Assembly (NCBI GenBank): GCA_041748175.1
Contig: JBGTDU010000115.1
Span: forward strand, 1 to 64,000
Source of the DNA: JAHEJB01 sp041748175
GTDB taxonomy: Bacteria > Bacteroidota > Rhodothermia > Rhodothermales > Rubricoccaceae
Direction: 5' to 3'
DNA length: 64,000 nucleotides
Shown: piece after piece, positions 26,247 through 35,784 of the stretch
How the letters are laid out: each line of letters opens with the position of its first letter
Position numbering within the stretch: position 1 is the first letter of the stretch
The notes under the pieces: model-generated
Seen by the model: only the letters and a program-made list of their open reading frames with translations
Databases searched by the model: none
What the model was told of the DNA's origin: nothing
Made by a program: the position numbers and the translations under genes

Positions 26247-26415
26247 GTCATCCCCGACCCCGATCGGGGATCCATTCCGCAGATTAGCAGCCTTGTTTGG
26301 CTAGGGCGTTCCTCAACAATCCGGAGAACGCAAATCACACCGCGGCCTGGAAGCTCGCGTGGTGAATGGATTCCCTATCCCCGCATCAGCGCGGGGCAGG
26401 CTCGGTCGGGAATGA
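26247..26415. repeat. GTCAT inverted-repeat element, 169 bp
   Basis: Left arm GTCATCCCCGACC...GGGGATCCATTCC and right arm GGAATGG...GGTCGGGAATGAT are inverted copies enclosing about 80 bases. It fills most of the space between the TolB remnant and the intact TolB-like gene. Similar arms occur at 50520-50681 and 54201. Confidence 0.7.
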
Positions 26416-26449
26416 TTGTGTTGGGATTCCTGAGTACAGAACAGCGTAT

Positions 26450-27595
26450 CTACTCAGGGGCACCAGACGAGGCCGCCGCTTCCACCGGCGTCTCCACCCA
26501 ATCCGCCACAAAGATGTTCGTGTCGCGGCTTTCGGCGCGGTCGGCGCGGCGGTTGGAGGCGAAGACCAGCTTGGTGCCGTCAAAGCTGAACATCGGAAAA
26601 GCGTCGAACGTCCCCGAATTGGTGATGCGCTCCAGGCCCGTACCATCCACATTCACCATGAACAGGTCGAACTCGCGACCGCCGCCTTCGAGGGTATGGT
26701 GGTTCGATGCGAAAATGATCTTTTCGCCAGATGGGTGGAAGAACGGCGCCCAGTTGGCACCGGGCAAGTCCGTAACCTGCACCGCGCGATTGCCGTCGAT
26801 ATCTGCCACGTAGAGGTTCAGCGCACCCGGCTCAATCGCATCTTGGGCGAGTAACTGGCGGTATCGGACGGCGTCCTGGCCGCTTGGGCGGTTGGCGCGC
26901 CAGACGATTTTGTCGCTGTTGGGTGAGAAGAATGCGCCGCCGTCGTAACCCACGTGGTCGGTGAGCTGAACGATCTCCTCCGTGGCCAGGTCAAACCGGT
27001 AGAGATCAAGGTCGCTCGAGCGCGTTGAAGTGAAGATGATGTACTTGCCATCCGGGCTTACCGTCGCCTCGGCGTCGTAGCCGGGTCCACCGATCAGCAC
27101 TTCGGGGTGAGAGCCATCCGGTTCCGCTACGTAGATGTCGAAATCGGGGAAGATGGACCAGACGTAGTGGCCGAGTTCGGAGCTGGCTGGCGTTGGGCAC
27201 TCCGGATTTCCGCCGTGCGTGGAGGCATAGACTATGCGCCCGTCAGGAAGGAAATAACCACAAGTCGTGCGTCCCTGGCCGGTTGAAACGAGGTCGTAGG
27301 GTTGACCATCGGCCATAGCCCCGCCATCCGCGCGCATCACAAACTGCTGGTCGCAGCCCTGCGGGTTGATTCCGCTCCAGTCGCTCTGCATAACAAGAAG
27401 CGAATCGTCGAAGCTCCAGTAGGCCTCCGCGTTGTTTCCGCCGAACGTCAACTGGCGGACATTGCGGAGGTGGGTTTCGCCGTCGAAGCGGAGGGAATCA
27501 ACGGCGGCAACCGAGCCTCGTTCAGATTCCGTTGAGACACACGCGGCGAGGAGGAGGACGAAGAGAAGCGGGGGAGTCGTGAGCGCTATGCGCAT
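26450..27595 (-). CDS. PD40/TolB-like beta-propeller lipoprotein
   Basis: 381 residues with a lipoprotein leader (LLFVLLLAACVST). PD40 repeats run through the body: RQLTFGGNNAEAYWSFDD, EATVSPDGKYIIFTSTR, GGAFFSPNSDKIVWR, APFFHPSGEKIIFAS, FPMFSFDGTKLVFASNRR. A six-bladed TolB-like propeller on a membrane-anchored protein; ligand unknown. A truncated copy of its 3-prime end lies just downstream at 26138. Confidence 0.87.
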   Translation of the reverse strand: MRIALTTPPLLFVLLLAACVSTESERGSVAAVDSLRFDGETHLRNVRQLTFGGNNAEAYWSFDDSLLVMQSDWSGINPQGCDQQFVMRADGGAMADGQPYDLVSTGQGRTTCGYFLPDGRIVYASTHGGNPECPTPASSELGHYVWSIFPDFDIYVAEPDGSHPEVLIGGPGYDAEATVSPDGKYIIFTSTRSSDLDLYRFDLATEEIVQLTDHVGYDGGAFFSPNSDKIVWRANRPSGQDAVRYRQLLAQDAIEPGALNLYVADIDGNRAVQVTDLPGANWAPFFHPSGEKIIFASNHHTLEGGGREFDLFMVNVDGTGLERITNSGTFDAFPMFSFDGTKLVFASNRRADRAESRDTNIFVADWVETPVEAAASSGAPE

Positions 27596-27959
27596 GGATC
27601 GGGTGATTTATTCCGGTTGGCTGACGACCCGAACAACGACGCGATCATGCCATGGTTGCGCGCCTAGCGCGGCTTCCCGGCTTCTTCGACTTGCACAATC
27701 CAAAGACGAATATTGCGGTCGGATCCGTGGCTTGTGCGGAGCACCGGTAGATCCTGAAACGGACGTGCCCCGTACTCGACGCGGGGTTCAGGATAACACG
27801 CTGGATTGGCGTCGGTCGTCAATCCGCAAACCAAGCACTGTTATTGTCATTCCAGACGTGAGTCGGAATCCTCATGGTTGCTTGCTCAGACGCGCGTTTG
27901 GAGATCCCTTACTGCGTTTCGTGATGTCAGACAGTTTGTTCTACGTCCCCTACTGGCGC
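27596..27959. other. 364-base gap with degenerate repeats, no gene seen
   Basis: ATCCTGAA (27751-27758) and TTCAGGAT (27787-27794) flank CCCCG...CGGGG and form a foldback. GTCATTCCAGACG at about 27847 to ATCCCTTACTGCG and GTGATGTCAGAC near 27930 look like a decayed GTCAT element. Nothing with coding character was found. Confidence 0.6.
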
Positions 27960-28994
27960 CTACAGTTTCAGCGCAGGCTCGGCCGTCAGGCTCAGCTCAC
28001 TGCGCTGCCCTGCCGCGATTTTGAACGCGCCGGTGACGGCGATCATCGCCGCGTTGTCAACCGAGTGCTTCATGGCGGGAACGAAAAGTTCGAACCCATC
28101 CGTTTCGGCAGCTTCTCGGGCAGTGGCGCGTAGTCCGCTGTTCGCCGAAACGCCGCCGACGATGGCGACGGACTCGACCCCGGTATCCTTTACCGCATCC
28201 CGAATAGCGCCGACAAGTGCATCGACAACCGTGTGTTGAAAGGACGCCGCGATATCGGCTAGATGCTCTTCCAGCAACCGCTGCCGCTCCGTCTCCCCGA
28301 CATCCCTGAGGAAATAGAGCACGTTTGTCTTAATCCCGCTGAACGAAAACTGGTAGTTCTTTTGATGGTTTTCGTTCGGAAGGCGTGGTGAGGGAAACGA
28401 ACGGAACGTCGGATTGCCCGAGGTCGCGAGACGGTCGATCTCAGGTCCGCCGGGATACCCGAGGCCCAGGATCTTGGCCACCTTGTCGAAAGCCTCGCCG
28501 GCCGCGTCGTCGCGCGTGCGGCCAAGTTCCTCGTGGACGAAGCCTTCCTTCACGAGCGTAAGAAGTGTATGGCCGCCGGAGACCGTCAGGCACAGGAAGG
28601 GAAACGACGGGTGAGGCTCTTCGATAAACACGGAGTAGATATGCCCTTCGAGGTGGTTCACGCCGATTAGCGGGATATCGAGGCCAAGCGCTAGCGCCTT
28701 GGCGAAGCTCAACCCTACCAGCAGCGATCCTGCCAGTCCGGGGCCGTACGTGACGGCCACGGCGTTCAAATCCTGTTTGCCAACGCCAGCTTCCTCCAAC
28801 GCCGCCACCACGGTTGGAACGATGAGCCGCTGGTGCGCCCGGCTCGCCAACTCCGGCACCACTCCGCCGAAGTCCTCGTGGACGCGCTGCGAGGCGACAA
28901 CCGACGAAACCACGCGCCCACCCTTCAATACCGCGGCCGCCGTGTCGTCGCACGACGATTCGATAGCGAGCAGGGTGAGGTCGGCGGGGATCAA
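27960..28994 (-). CDS. tsaD: tRNA N6-adenosine threonylcarbamoyltransferase TsaD
   Basis: 344 residues, full length. Kae1/Qri7 motifs: LAIESSCDDTAAAVL at the start, ELASRAHQRLI, VTYGPGLAGSLLVG, metal ligands H114 and H118 in NHLEGHIYSVF, SGGHTLL, and IVGGVSANSGLR near the end. TsaD transfers the threonylcarbamoyl group to A37 of ANN-decoding tRNAs with TsaB and TsaE. Essential in most bacteria. It is divergent from the PhoX-like gene; the 228 bases between hold nothing recognised. Confidence 0.96.
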   Translation of the reverse strand: MIPADLTLLAIESSCDDTAAAVLKGGRVVSSVVASQRVHEDFGGVVPELASRAHQRLIVPTVVAALEEAGVGKQDLNAVAVTYGPGLAGSLLVGLSFAKALALGLDIPLIGVNHLEGHIYSVFIEEPHPSFPFLCLTVSGGHTLLTLVKEGFVHEELGRTRDDAAGEAFDKVAKILGLGYPGGPEIDRLATSGNPTFRSFPSPRLPNENHQKNYQFSFSGIKTNVLYFLRDVGETERQRLLEEHLADIAASFQHTVVDALVGAIRDAVKDTGVESVAIVGGVSANSGLRATAREAAETDGFELFVPAMKHSVDNAAMIAVTGAFKIAAGQRSELSLTAEPALKL

Positions 28995-29222
28995 ACGGCG
29001 CTGAAATTAGAGTTCGGGCTCCCAAAGTAGGCACGGATCGAGCGGTCGCAGGCACACACGATCCTCGACAAAGAGCCCTTTGGTACAGGTGGTCACGCTG
29101 GGTTTACAGCTTGGGCACCGTGTCTTTATGTCTGCGCAACGATGCGGTAATGGAAGGCCGCTACTCTTCGGGGGTGCCCCGCACATCACTCTCTCCCCCA
29201 TCACTTTTCCATTGAGGAAACC

Positions 29223-31217
29223 ATGAAAACACTCCTTCACCCCATCTGTCTCCTGCTCGTGCTCGGAACTGCGCATATGGGCCATGCCCAGAACACTACC
29301 GAGCCGCCAATGTTGAGGCCGGTTCCGAATACTGTCGGAGCCTGGCTATCGTACCCCATCTTCACCGTTGGGGAAACGCTCGACAATGGCTACCAACCTG
29401 TCGGCATTACGGATGGCATCGGTGCCGTGCGACGCGGAAATAACGTGCGATTCTATGTCAACCATGAGCTGGTCGAGGAAGACGGCTACGTCTACTCTTT
29501 GCAGAATGGGCTTGAACTCACCGGAGCCCGCATTAGTTATTTCGACATTGACCGCAACACCTTTCAGCTCCATGATGGCGGGCTTGCCTATCGAGGAATG
29601 GTAGATCGTTACGGCGAAGTTGTGACAAACGCGGATCAGATCAACGAAAACGGGGACCCCATCATGGGCCTCAATCGCCTCTGCTCCAGCACCCTATACA
29701 AACGCGGCGAGTATGGCCTGGAAGACACCATCTTCTTCACCGGTGAAGAGACGGATGATGGTCAGGAATTCTTGCTCGACGTTCGCCACGGCAGGCTTTA
29801 CGCTGCGCCGATGCTGGGCCGCGCCGCGTTTGAAAACGTGACGATGGTAGACCTGCTCGATCCGATTGGTCAGGCGAACAGCTCGCTCGATCTCGTCGGA
29901 GCGATCATCGGCGATGACCGCGAGGGCGCGCCTCTCTACCTCTACATCGGGGTCAAGGACGCCCTTCAGGATGGCAGCTTTCTCGACAGGAATGGATTCG
30001 CCTACGGTTTCCTTTATGTATGGGTGGCCGACGGCGGCGATCTCAGCCCGGAAGACTTCAACGGAACTGGCGGGTCGCGATCGGGCCAGTTCGTTCAAAT
30101 ACCCCACTACGATCCGTCCAAAGCGGGCGAGGCGGGTTACGACGAGGTTGGCTTTGCCGACACGGCTACGTTGGACGTGCTGTCGTCCGCTGCGGGTGCC
30201 TTCCAGTTCTCACGTCCAGAAGACATTTCTCCGAATCCGGAGGATGGCACGCAGGTCGCCTTTGCCTCCACCGGACGCGGGAGCGCGTACCCGTCGGACA
30301 ACTGGGGCACGACCTATCTCGTGGACATTGAATTCCTGGGTGGTTTGACGAGTGCGAACCAGCTAACTCGGAGCATTGGTATCCCAGCCGGCATCACCAT
30401 TCTCTACGATGGCGACGACGCCGGCGCCGGGCAGTTCGTGAACCCGGATTATGGACTTCGCAACCCCGACAATCTCGACTGGGCAAACGATGGCCTGATC
30501 TACATTCAGGAAGACCGCTCAACATCGCCAAGTGAACTATTCGGCGGCGTGAGCGGTGAGGAAGCTTCGCTCTGGGCGCTTGATCCAGCGAGCGGCGACC
30601 TCGACCGGATAGCGCAAATCGACCGCTCGGCCGTTCCTACCGGCCAGATGGACACCGACCCGACTGATCTCGGCGATTGGGAGTCCTCGGGTGTCCTCGA
30701 CGTGACGGATCTGTTCGGTCTCCCGGAAGGCCTGACGCTCCTCGTTGCCGATGCACAGGCACACAGCGTGTCGGGAGGTCCCATTTCGGATGACAATCTG
30801 GTAGAAGGCGGCCAACTTCTCTTCCTGCTGGGAATTCGGAATCCGAATGGGGGGCTGGCAACGAAGCAGGCCCTTGAGACGATGTCTCTGGCGGAGGTCC
30901 GCGACCTCGTCGCTTCCGTTGGTTCAGATTCTCTGCCCGAAGAGCCGACTGACGGCACGTATGCTCTGGAAGCGGCCTACCCGAATCCCTTCAATCCGTC
31001 CACCACGCTCCGTTTCGTGGCACCGACGGCGGGAGACGTTCGAGTAGCAGTTTTCGATGCGCTGGGTCGCCAGGTGGCCGTCCTGCTCGACGAACGCGTG
31101 GAAGCCGGTCACCATGACGTCCGTTTTGATGCCTCCGATCTTCCCAGTGGTGTCTACTTCGCGCGGATGTCGTCCGCCCAGGGAATCCAAACACAACGCC
31201 TGATGTTGCTCAAGTAG
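29223..31217 (+). CDS. PhoX/DUF839-like secreted protein with T9SS sorting domain
   Basis: 664 residues. Signal peptide ends GHAQ. The body matches the DUF839/PhoX pattern: DGIGAVRRGNNVRFYVNHE, LCSSTLYKRG, FTGEETDDGQEFLLD, RPEDISPNPEDGTQVAFAST, NPDNLDWANDGLIYIQED. PhoX proteins are Ca/Fe-dependent alkaline phosphatases, but not all DUF839 proteins are active enzymes. From about 585 a sorting domain follows (AYPNPFNPSTTLRF ... DLPSGVYFARM). Exported by T9SS to the surface or medium. A role in phosphate scavenging is inferred. Confidence 0.83.
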   Translation: MKTLLHPICLLLVLGTAHMGHAQNTTEPPMLRPVPNTVGAWLSYPIFTVGETLDNGYQPVGITDGIGAVRRGNNVRFYVNHELVEEDGYVYSLQNGLELTGARISYFDIDRNTFQLHDGGLAYRGMVDRYGEVVTNADQINENGDPIMGLNRLCSSTLYKRGEYGLEDTIFFTGEETDDGQEFLLDVRHGRLYAAPMLGRAAFENVTMVDLLDPIGQANSSLDLVGAIIGDDREGAPLYLYIGVKDALQDGSFLDRNGFAYGFLYVWVADGGDLSPEDFNGTGGSRSGQFVQIPHYDPSKAGEAGYDEVGFADTATLDVLSSAAGAFQFSRPEDISPNPEDGTQVAFASTGRGSAYPSDNWGTTYLVDIEFLGGLTSANQLTRSIGIPAGITILYDGDDAGAGQFVNPDYGLRNPDNLDWANDGLIYIQEDRSTSPSELFGGVSGEEASLWALDPASGDLDRIAQIDRSAVPTGQMDTDPTDLGDWESSGVLDVTDLFGLPEGLTLLVADAQAHSVSGGPISDDNLVEGGQLLFLLGIRNPNGGLATKQALETMSLAEVRDLVASVGSDSLPEEPTDGTYALEAAYPNPFNPSTTLRFVAPTAGDVRVAVFDALGRQVAVLLDERVEAGHHDVRFDASDLPSGVYFARMSSAQGIQTQRLMLLK

Positions 31218-31404
31218 CTCCTGATCATAAGCAAGGGTGCGAGCGTTCGGTTTGTGGTGGACCGGGCGCTCGTTGTCTTTTTGTCCAGACTTGCCTCCGC
31301 GATTCGCGCCACGCTCTGGTTGGAACTACGACGGCAGGCAGCATCGGTTGTGTTTGTCAAGTGTCTGACGTACTCTTTAGGAGTCGCCTTGATTCAGCAC
31401 CGCT

Positions 31405-32334
31405 TTGCGTTTTGCGATTCTCCTTTTTGCGCTTTTCTCCGTTTCCGCATTCGCGCAGGATCCCATCCCGGACACAACGGACTGGCACAGCTACTTCCCG
31501 CTCGAGGTGGGGAATGAGTGGCAATATCGAGCACAATTTCATCCCCCCGTTTACCCAGGATGGACGTTCAGCAACTACATTGTCGCCGATTCGATCGTAG
31601 GCGACACGACGCATTTTCTGATGCGTCGCTGTACCCAACTCGAAGGTGAGTCCGTTTCGTGCCGCGATCCCGATGAATTGGTTCGTTACGATGAAGAGTT
31701 GGCAACCGTTGTGGTCCGAATCGAGCAATCTGATGGGACGACCGAATACACTCCGTGGCCAGACGTTCCGTGTAGACTCAATAGCCCGTTCGGCCAGCTC
31801 GAAGAGGATGATTGTTTTGAGTTCTTCGGCCCTGGCAGGTATGCGGTGGTAGAGTATGGTTCGACGGCAATCATCGGGGGAAGCGCGGCGATGGGGACCC
31901 TCAAATATTTTGACGGCTTGGCGGGGTCTTTTTCGTTTCTCTCAGGGATAGGGTTCATTGGAGAAGCACCAGAAGGTGGTTCGTTCAACGCTTCGATCCA
32001 ATACGCCCGTATCGCGGATGTCGAATACGGCAATCCCATCGTTTCCAAAGAGGCGGATGTACCCCGATCCGAAAGCGAGATTCGCACCTACCCGAATCCT
32101 GCCCGTGACGAAGCGACGCTTCAGTTTTCAGTGCCTGAGCCACAGAACCTGGTGGCCAGCGTGTTCAACCTCCGTGGCGCGCTAGTGGAGACGAAATCGC
32201 TCGGTTCGGCGGCGGACGGCGTTGAGGTCAGCTATACTTTTGATGCATCCCTGTGGCCATCCGGATTGTACACGATTCGACTGATCGGAGACCGAGGCTT
32301 CTTCGCCACGAAGGGCATCATCGTCATACACTAA
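31405..32334 (+). CDS. secreted protein of unknown function with T9SS sorting domain
   Basis: 309 residues from a TTG; the leader FAILLFALFSVSAFAQ is a clear signal peptide and no ATG precedes it. The mature part (DWHSYFPLEVGNEWQYRAQ, then beta strands) resembles a group of small secreted Bacteroidota proteins without known function. The C-terminus from about 225 is a sorting domain (TYPNPARDEATLQF ... LWPSGLYTIRL). Its last four bases overlap the convergent lysozyme gene. Confidence 0.8.
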   Translation: MRFAILLFALFSVSAFAQDPIPDTTDWHSYFPLEVGNEWQYRAQFHPPVYPGWTFSNYIVADSIVGDTTHFLMRRCTQLEGESVSCRDPDELVRYDEELATVVVRIEQSDGTTEYTPWPDVPCRLNSPFGQLEEDDCFEFFGPGRYAVVEYGSTAIIGGSAAMGTLKYFDGLAGSFSFLSGIGFIGEAPEGGSFNASIQYARIADVEYGNPIVSKEADVPRSESEIRTYPNPARDEATLQFSVPEPQNLVASVFNLRGALVETKSLGSAADGVEVSYTFDASLWPSGLYTIRLIGDRGFFATKGIIVIH

Positions 32335-33047
32335 TCCACTAATCTCCGAAAGCTCCAGCGACTGCCCGCGAACACGTCCAGATCCACCGGGCCGCGAATG
32401 CCCGCGACTTCCCCGCGATCGGTATGCTGCCAGAACGTCCAATCTCGGCCATCGTTCAGGTCGGGTAACTCGCCGATTGTCGGAATCCACAACGGGACGT
32501 CCTTAAAATGGCCAGCGACTATTCGCCGGTAGCCGTCAGAGTCAGCGTAGATCAGTGGCCTACGTCCGTGCGCATTGGAGACTATGTCGATGAAGGCTTC
32601 CAGTTCGGTCCGGATAGTCTCTCCACTCCGTTGTCGGCCACAATTTCCGGTGTACTCCACATCCACAGCCGGAGGAAGTGTGCCTGACTCCGGAGGGGCC
32701 GTGGCGAGAAAGTGGGCGGCCTGCTCCGCACCCGATTTACAGAAACGGAAATAGTGGTAGGCACCTCGCGCGATTCCTGCTTCTCCGGCTCGCGTCCAAT
32801 TTTCCTCAAATCGCGGGTCAACCCAATCCGAGCCCTCCGTCGCCTTGATAAACGCGAAGTCTATGTTTTCAGCGCCCACAACATCCCAATCAATGGCGTC
32901 CTGGTGCCGCGAGACATCAAGGCCGCGAATGGAATACCGGAGATGCGCGGGACGGTTGAGATTGAAAAACCCAAGCTCCGCGGAAAGAACGCCCGCCAGA
33001 ATTAGCAAGGCGGCAACGGAGAAAAAACGAAAGGCCAGGCGACGCAA
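32331..33047 (-). CDS. GH25 family lysozyme
   Basis: 238 residues with an N-terminal membrane or signal helix (FFSVAALLILAGVLSAEL). The GH25 barrel is complete: GLDVSRHQDAIDW (D44), FAFIKATEGSDW, GAYHYFRF, the catalytic DVE at 129-131 in PAVDVEYTGNC, LIYADS, and WTFWQHTDRGEV near the end. GH25 enzymes cleave the N-acetylmuramyl beta-1,4 bond of peptidoglycan. Either a wall-remodelling enzyme or a secreted bacteriolysin. Confidence 0.92.
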   Translation of the reverse strand: MRRLAFRFFSVAALLILAGVLSAELGFFNLNRPAHLRYSIRGLDVSRHQDAIDWDVVGAENIDFAFIKATEGSDWVDPRFEENWTRAGEAGIARGAYHYFRFCKSGAEQAAHFLATAPPESGTLPPAVDVEYTGNCGRQRSGETIRTELEAFIDIVSNAHGRRPLIYADSDGYRRIVAGHFKDVPLWIPTIGELPDLNDGRDWTFWQHTDRGEVAGIRGPVDLDVFAGSRWSFRRLVD

Positions 33048-33262
33048 TGGGTTCGAAAGACCGTGGCAGGAGCAGATAGAGAATCAAATCCTGAACGTGG
33101 AAGGAAATTACGGGTTGCGCATTGCAGTGATGAGGCACGGATCCGGAGAACTCGTCGTTCTACGAATGGTACAGATCGACGTTAAGAACAAAAGGTGCGG
33201 CGATGTGTATTGACGCAACCTGTTCGCGCTCCTATCCTAGCGCCATTCAACCCTCCCCTACC

Positions 33263-33841
33263 ATGCGGAACCATTTTATTGTCCTGTTGATCGTGCTGTT
33301 TGCATCGGCATCTGCTTTCGCCCAGCGTCGTGCCGATCTGCCTGGGAGCCCTTCGGCGGTTCAGGTTGCTGGTTCGGATCAACCGCTGACTCTGTCCGGA
33401 CTTTTCAATGCGCAGAGCTTTAAGATCGGCCACTCGTACGAGTTTTCGTATTCCGGTTTGGGTGGGAGCAGCCTGGGGCTTGGTATCTATTCGACAAGTT
33501 TGCAGTGGCAACCGAGCAGTCGGCTCGCAGCCCGGGTTGACGTAGGCGCTGCGCACTCGCCGTTCGGATCGGCCGACGTGCAGGAATCACTCGGGTTCGA
33601 TCAGAACACGCCGGCCAAGGTTTTCCTTCGCAACGCCGAAATCGCGTATCGGCCAACGGAGAACTCCGTGCTCCACCTGCAGATCCAACAGAACCCACTT
33701 GGTAGATATGGCGGCAATTCCTATGGCCCGTATGCGGGAGGATACGGATATGGCGGGTATGGCTATGCGCCTTTTTACGGGACCAGCCTGAACGCTCGCT
33801 ATGGCTCCGACTCCGATGCGCTCTTCTGGCGCGACCGTTAA
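33263..33841 (+). CDS. secreted Gly/Tyr-tailed beta-rich protein
   Basis: 192 residues from ATG 33263, which starts the signal peptide (MRNHFIVLLIVLFASASAFA). A beta-rich middle (FNAQSFKIGHSYEFSYSGLG, LGIYSTSLQWQPSSR, LAARVDVGAAHSPFG) suggests strands of a small barrel or surface protein. Near the C-terminus is a Gly/Tyr-rich run (YGPYAGGYGYGGYGYAPFYG). Similar proteins of unknown function occur in related bacteria, next to LytR_C genes. The same frame reopens directly after the TAA and runs into the next gene. Confidence 0.7.
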   Translation: MRNHFIVLLIVLFASASAFAQRRADLPGSPSAVQVAGSDQPLTLSGLFNAQSFKIGHSYEFSYSGLGGSSLGLGIYSTSLQWQPSSRLAARVDVGAAHSPFGSADVQESLGFDQNTPAKVFLRNAEIAYRPTENSVLHLQIQQNPLGRYGGNSYGPYAGGYGYGGYGYAPFYGTSLNARYGSDSDALFWRDR

Positions 33842-33931
33842 CCGCGTGATTCCGACCGTGGACCATGGCAGAGCGCTTCGGACCTTTCGGGACTTGGCCT
33901 GCGTCTTACCGGCCAACTTGAATCCTCGCCA

Positions 33932-34381
33932 TTGAGTCGATCTCGCCTGAGCAACGCGCTGTTGAATGTGGCCATTGCGACGGCCACAATGATTGTCATC
34001 GTGCTCGCCTATGGCCTGGCGACACGGGCTTTCGTCCCGAGGACCGATCCGATCCGGGAGGACAATCCGGGGCAACTACTCGGCGACCGCATTCAGGTCG
34101 AAGTCCGCAATGGTGTCGGGACATCGGGGCTCGCGAGCACAACCACCCACTATTTGCGTAGCCGCGGCTTCGATGTCGTCGAGAGCGGGAACTACTCGGA
34201 GACCGGTGTCGATTCGTCGTTCGTGATTGACCGAATAGGAAACCCGCTCGCAGCGCAAAGGGTGGCGGCAGCCCTGGGAATAGCGTATACCCGGATTCGC
34301 GAAGACATCCAGCAGGACTATTTTCTCGACGTCTCCGTAGTTCTCGGTGGAGACTACGCCTCTCTGGAACCCTTCGAGTGA
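33932..34381 (+). CDS. LytR C-terminal-domain membrane protein
   Basis: 149 residues from TTG 33932. One membrane span near 9-29 (LLNVAIATATMIVIVLAYGL), then a LytR_C domain: IQVEVRNGVGTSGLAST, YLRSRGFDVVESGNYSET, VIDRIGNPLAAQRVAAALG, DVSVVLGGDY. Free-standing LytR_C proteins are common before rsfS in Bacteroidota and are thought to bind envelope components. First gene of a unit with rsfS, a lipoprotein and DUF423. No ATG exists for this frame after 33841. Confidence 0.82.
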   Translation: MSRSRLSNALLNVAIATATMIVIVLAYGLATRAFVPRTDPIREDNPGQLLGDRIQVEVRNGVGTSGLASTTTHYLRSRGFDVVESGNYSETGVDSSFVIDRIGNPLAAQRVAAALGIAYTRIREDIQQDYFLDVSVVLGGDYASLEPFE

Positions 34382-34418
34382 TCAGGCAATTTGCCAGCTA
34401 ACCTCCTTTCAGAACTGT

Positions 34419-34856
34419 ATGACCGCAGCCTCCGCAATAAAATCTGAACGACAATTCCGCTCCGGGCCAGTGTTGGGGCGTGATCTCGCCCGCATAACCA
34501 TTGAAGCGGCACACGAAAAGAAGGCGCTGGATGTGACGGTGATGGACATGCGCGGCATATCCGGCGAGGTCGATTATTTCGTGATCTGCACGGGCGAAAC
34601 CGATGTGCAAATCCGAGCCATCACGGACTCGATCATAGAAAAACTGCGCGAGGAGGCTGGCGAACGCCCACTGCACAAGGAGGGTATCCCGGGTTCCTCG
34701 CGCTGGATTTTGCTGGATTACTTCGACCTCGTCGTCCACATATTCAATCCGGAGCTCCGCGCGTACTACGACCTCGAACGGCTCTGGGGCGACGCGCCGA
34801 TTGAGCGCGTTGCCGACGACGCGACGGGGATTGCGCTTCTGGCGGAGGCGTCGTGA
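34419..34856 (+). CDS. rsfS: ribosomal silencing factor RsfS
   Basis: 145 residues from ATG 34419. DUF143 pattern: ITIEAAHEKKALDVTVMDM, GEVDYFVICTGETDVQIRA, RPLHKEGIPGSSRWILLDY, DLVVHIFNPELRAYYDLERLW. RsfS binds uL14 and blocks subunit joining during starvation. An ATG at 34347 is in frame but lies inside the previous gene. The stop overlaps the next start as TGATG. Confidence 0.94.
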   Translation: MTAASAIKSERQFRSGPVLGRDLARITIEAAHEKKALDVTVMDMRGISGEVDYFVICTGETDVQIRAITDSIIEKLREEAGERPLHKEGIPGSSRWILLDYFDLVVHIFNPELRAYYDLERLWGDAPIERVADDATGIALLAEAS

Positions 34857-35359
34857 TGCGGTTGCTCATTCTGATTGGCCCGCTCGTTTCTCTCGCTGCA
34901 TGTGCCGGCTCCGGCGGCAAAACGGTCTCTCCGGACGAACAGTTCGGTCATCGATACGAAGGAATCGCCCCGGATGGCCGGGAGACGGTTCTGATCGAGC
35001 CCGGTGATTCAGCGGAATCGTACATTGAGCTTCCTGTGGTGTTCGATAGCGTTCATGTGCGGCCCGCACGACGCGAAGCCCTTGCAGGCGAGGCCGTTCC
35101 CGTCGAGGTGCTCATCAAGGGTGCGCTCCCGGACGCGTGCTCCGAACTGAACCAGCCGACGCAGCAGCGGATCGAGCATCTCGTTGACGTTGCCCTGAGC
35201 GTACGGCGGCCACGCGGGGGTATCTGCGCCGAGGTAGTGCGTCCCTTCCGGTTCTATCTACCGCTCGACGGCACGTTCACGGCGGGTGCCTATTCGCTTC
35301 GAATCAACGGCGTCGTGTACCCTTTCCGGATCAGGCAAGGTGAAGTAGAGAACGGTTGA
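34856..35359 (+). CDS. lipoprotein of unknown function
   Basis: 167 residues with lipobox LAAC (Cys near 16). The mature protein is beta-rich with two Cys (ALPDACSELNQ, RGGICAEVVR), YIELPVVFDSVHVRPARRE and VAGEAVPVEVLI-like strands, and looks like a single Ig-like domain. It overlaps rsfS at the start and DUF423 at the stop, so it is translated in the same unit. Function unknown. Confidence 0.75.
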   Translation: MRLLILIGPLVSLAACAGSGGKTVSPDEQFGHRYEGIAPDGRETVLIEPGDSAESYIELPVVFDSVHVRPARREALAGEAVPVEVLIKGALPDACSELNQPTQQRIEHLVDVALSVRRPRGGICAEVVRPFRFYLPLDGTFTAGAYSLRINGVVYPFRIRQGEVENG

Positions 35360-35784
35360 TGGACCGCACTGCCCGGCTTTTCCTGGTAGCTGGAGCCGTG
35401 GGCGGTGCCATCGCGGTGATCGCCGGGGCCTTCGGAGCCCACGCAATTGCGAATACGGTTACGCCCGAGCGATTGGCCACGTTCAAGACCGGCGCGCAAT
35501 TCCAGATGATTCACTCGCTGGCGCTCTTGCTCGTTGGATTGAGCGTCGATCGCTTCCAGTCAGCAGCTCTCCGATGGTCCGGCTGGTCGTTTGTGATGGG
35601 CGTGGTATTGTTTTCAGGTAGCCTTTACGCTCTGGTCCTTACCGATACGCCTGTGCTTGGCGCTATTGCTCCATTCGGCGGCCTGGCCTTTATTTCCGGT
35701 TGGCTACTATTTGCAGCAGGCGCGTGGAAAAGTGCCGCGATCACGCACGACGAAGTCAGTTCTCCTCCTCAAACAGGATCATGA
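35359..35784 (+). CDS. DUF423 membrane protein
   Basis: 141 residues, four membrane spans. Family signature GAFGAHAIANTVTPERLATFKTG is split by its usual spacing (AGAFGAH near 24, QFQMIHSLALLLVG near 47), with ALVLTDTPVLGAIAPFGG later. DUF423 (YgdD-type) proteins have no proven function. The start overlaps the lipoprotein stop (TGATG). The 3-prime end overlaps the convergent gene by 29 bases. Confidence 0.88.
   Translation: MDRTARLFLVAGAVGGAIAVIAGAFGAHAIANTVTPERLATFKTGAQFQMIHSLALLLVGLSVDRFQSAALRWSGWSFVMGVVLFSGSLYALVLTDTPVLGAIAPFGGLAFISGWLLFAAGAWKSAAITHDEVSSPPQTGS

Noticed and set aside
28080..28100. tRNA-like GTTCGAACCC
   Set aside because: It lies inside tsaD and no cloverleaf forms around it.
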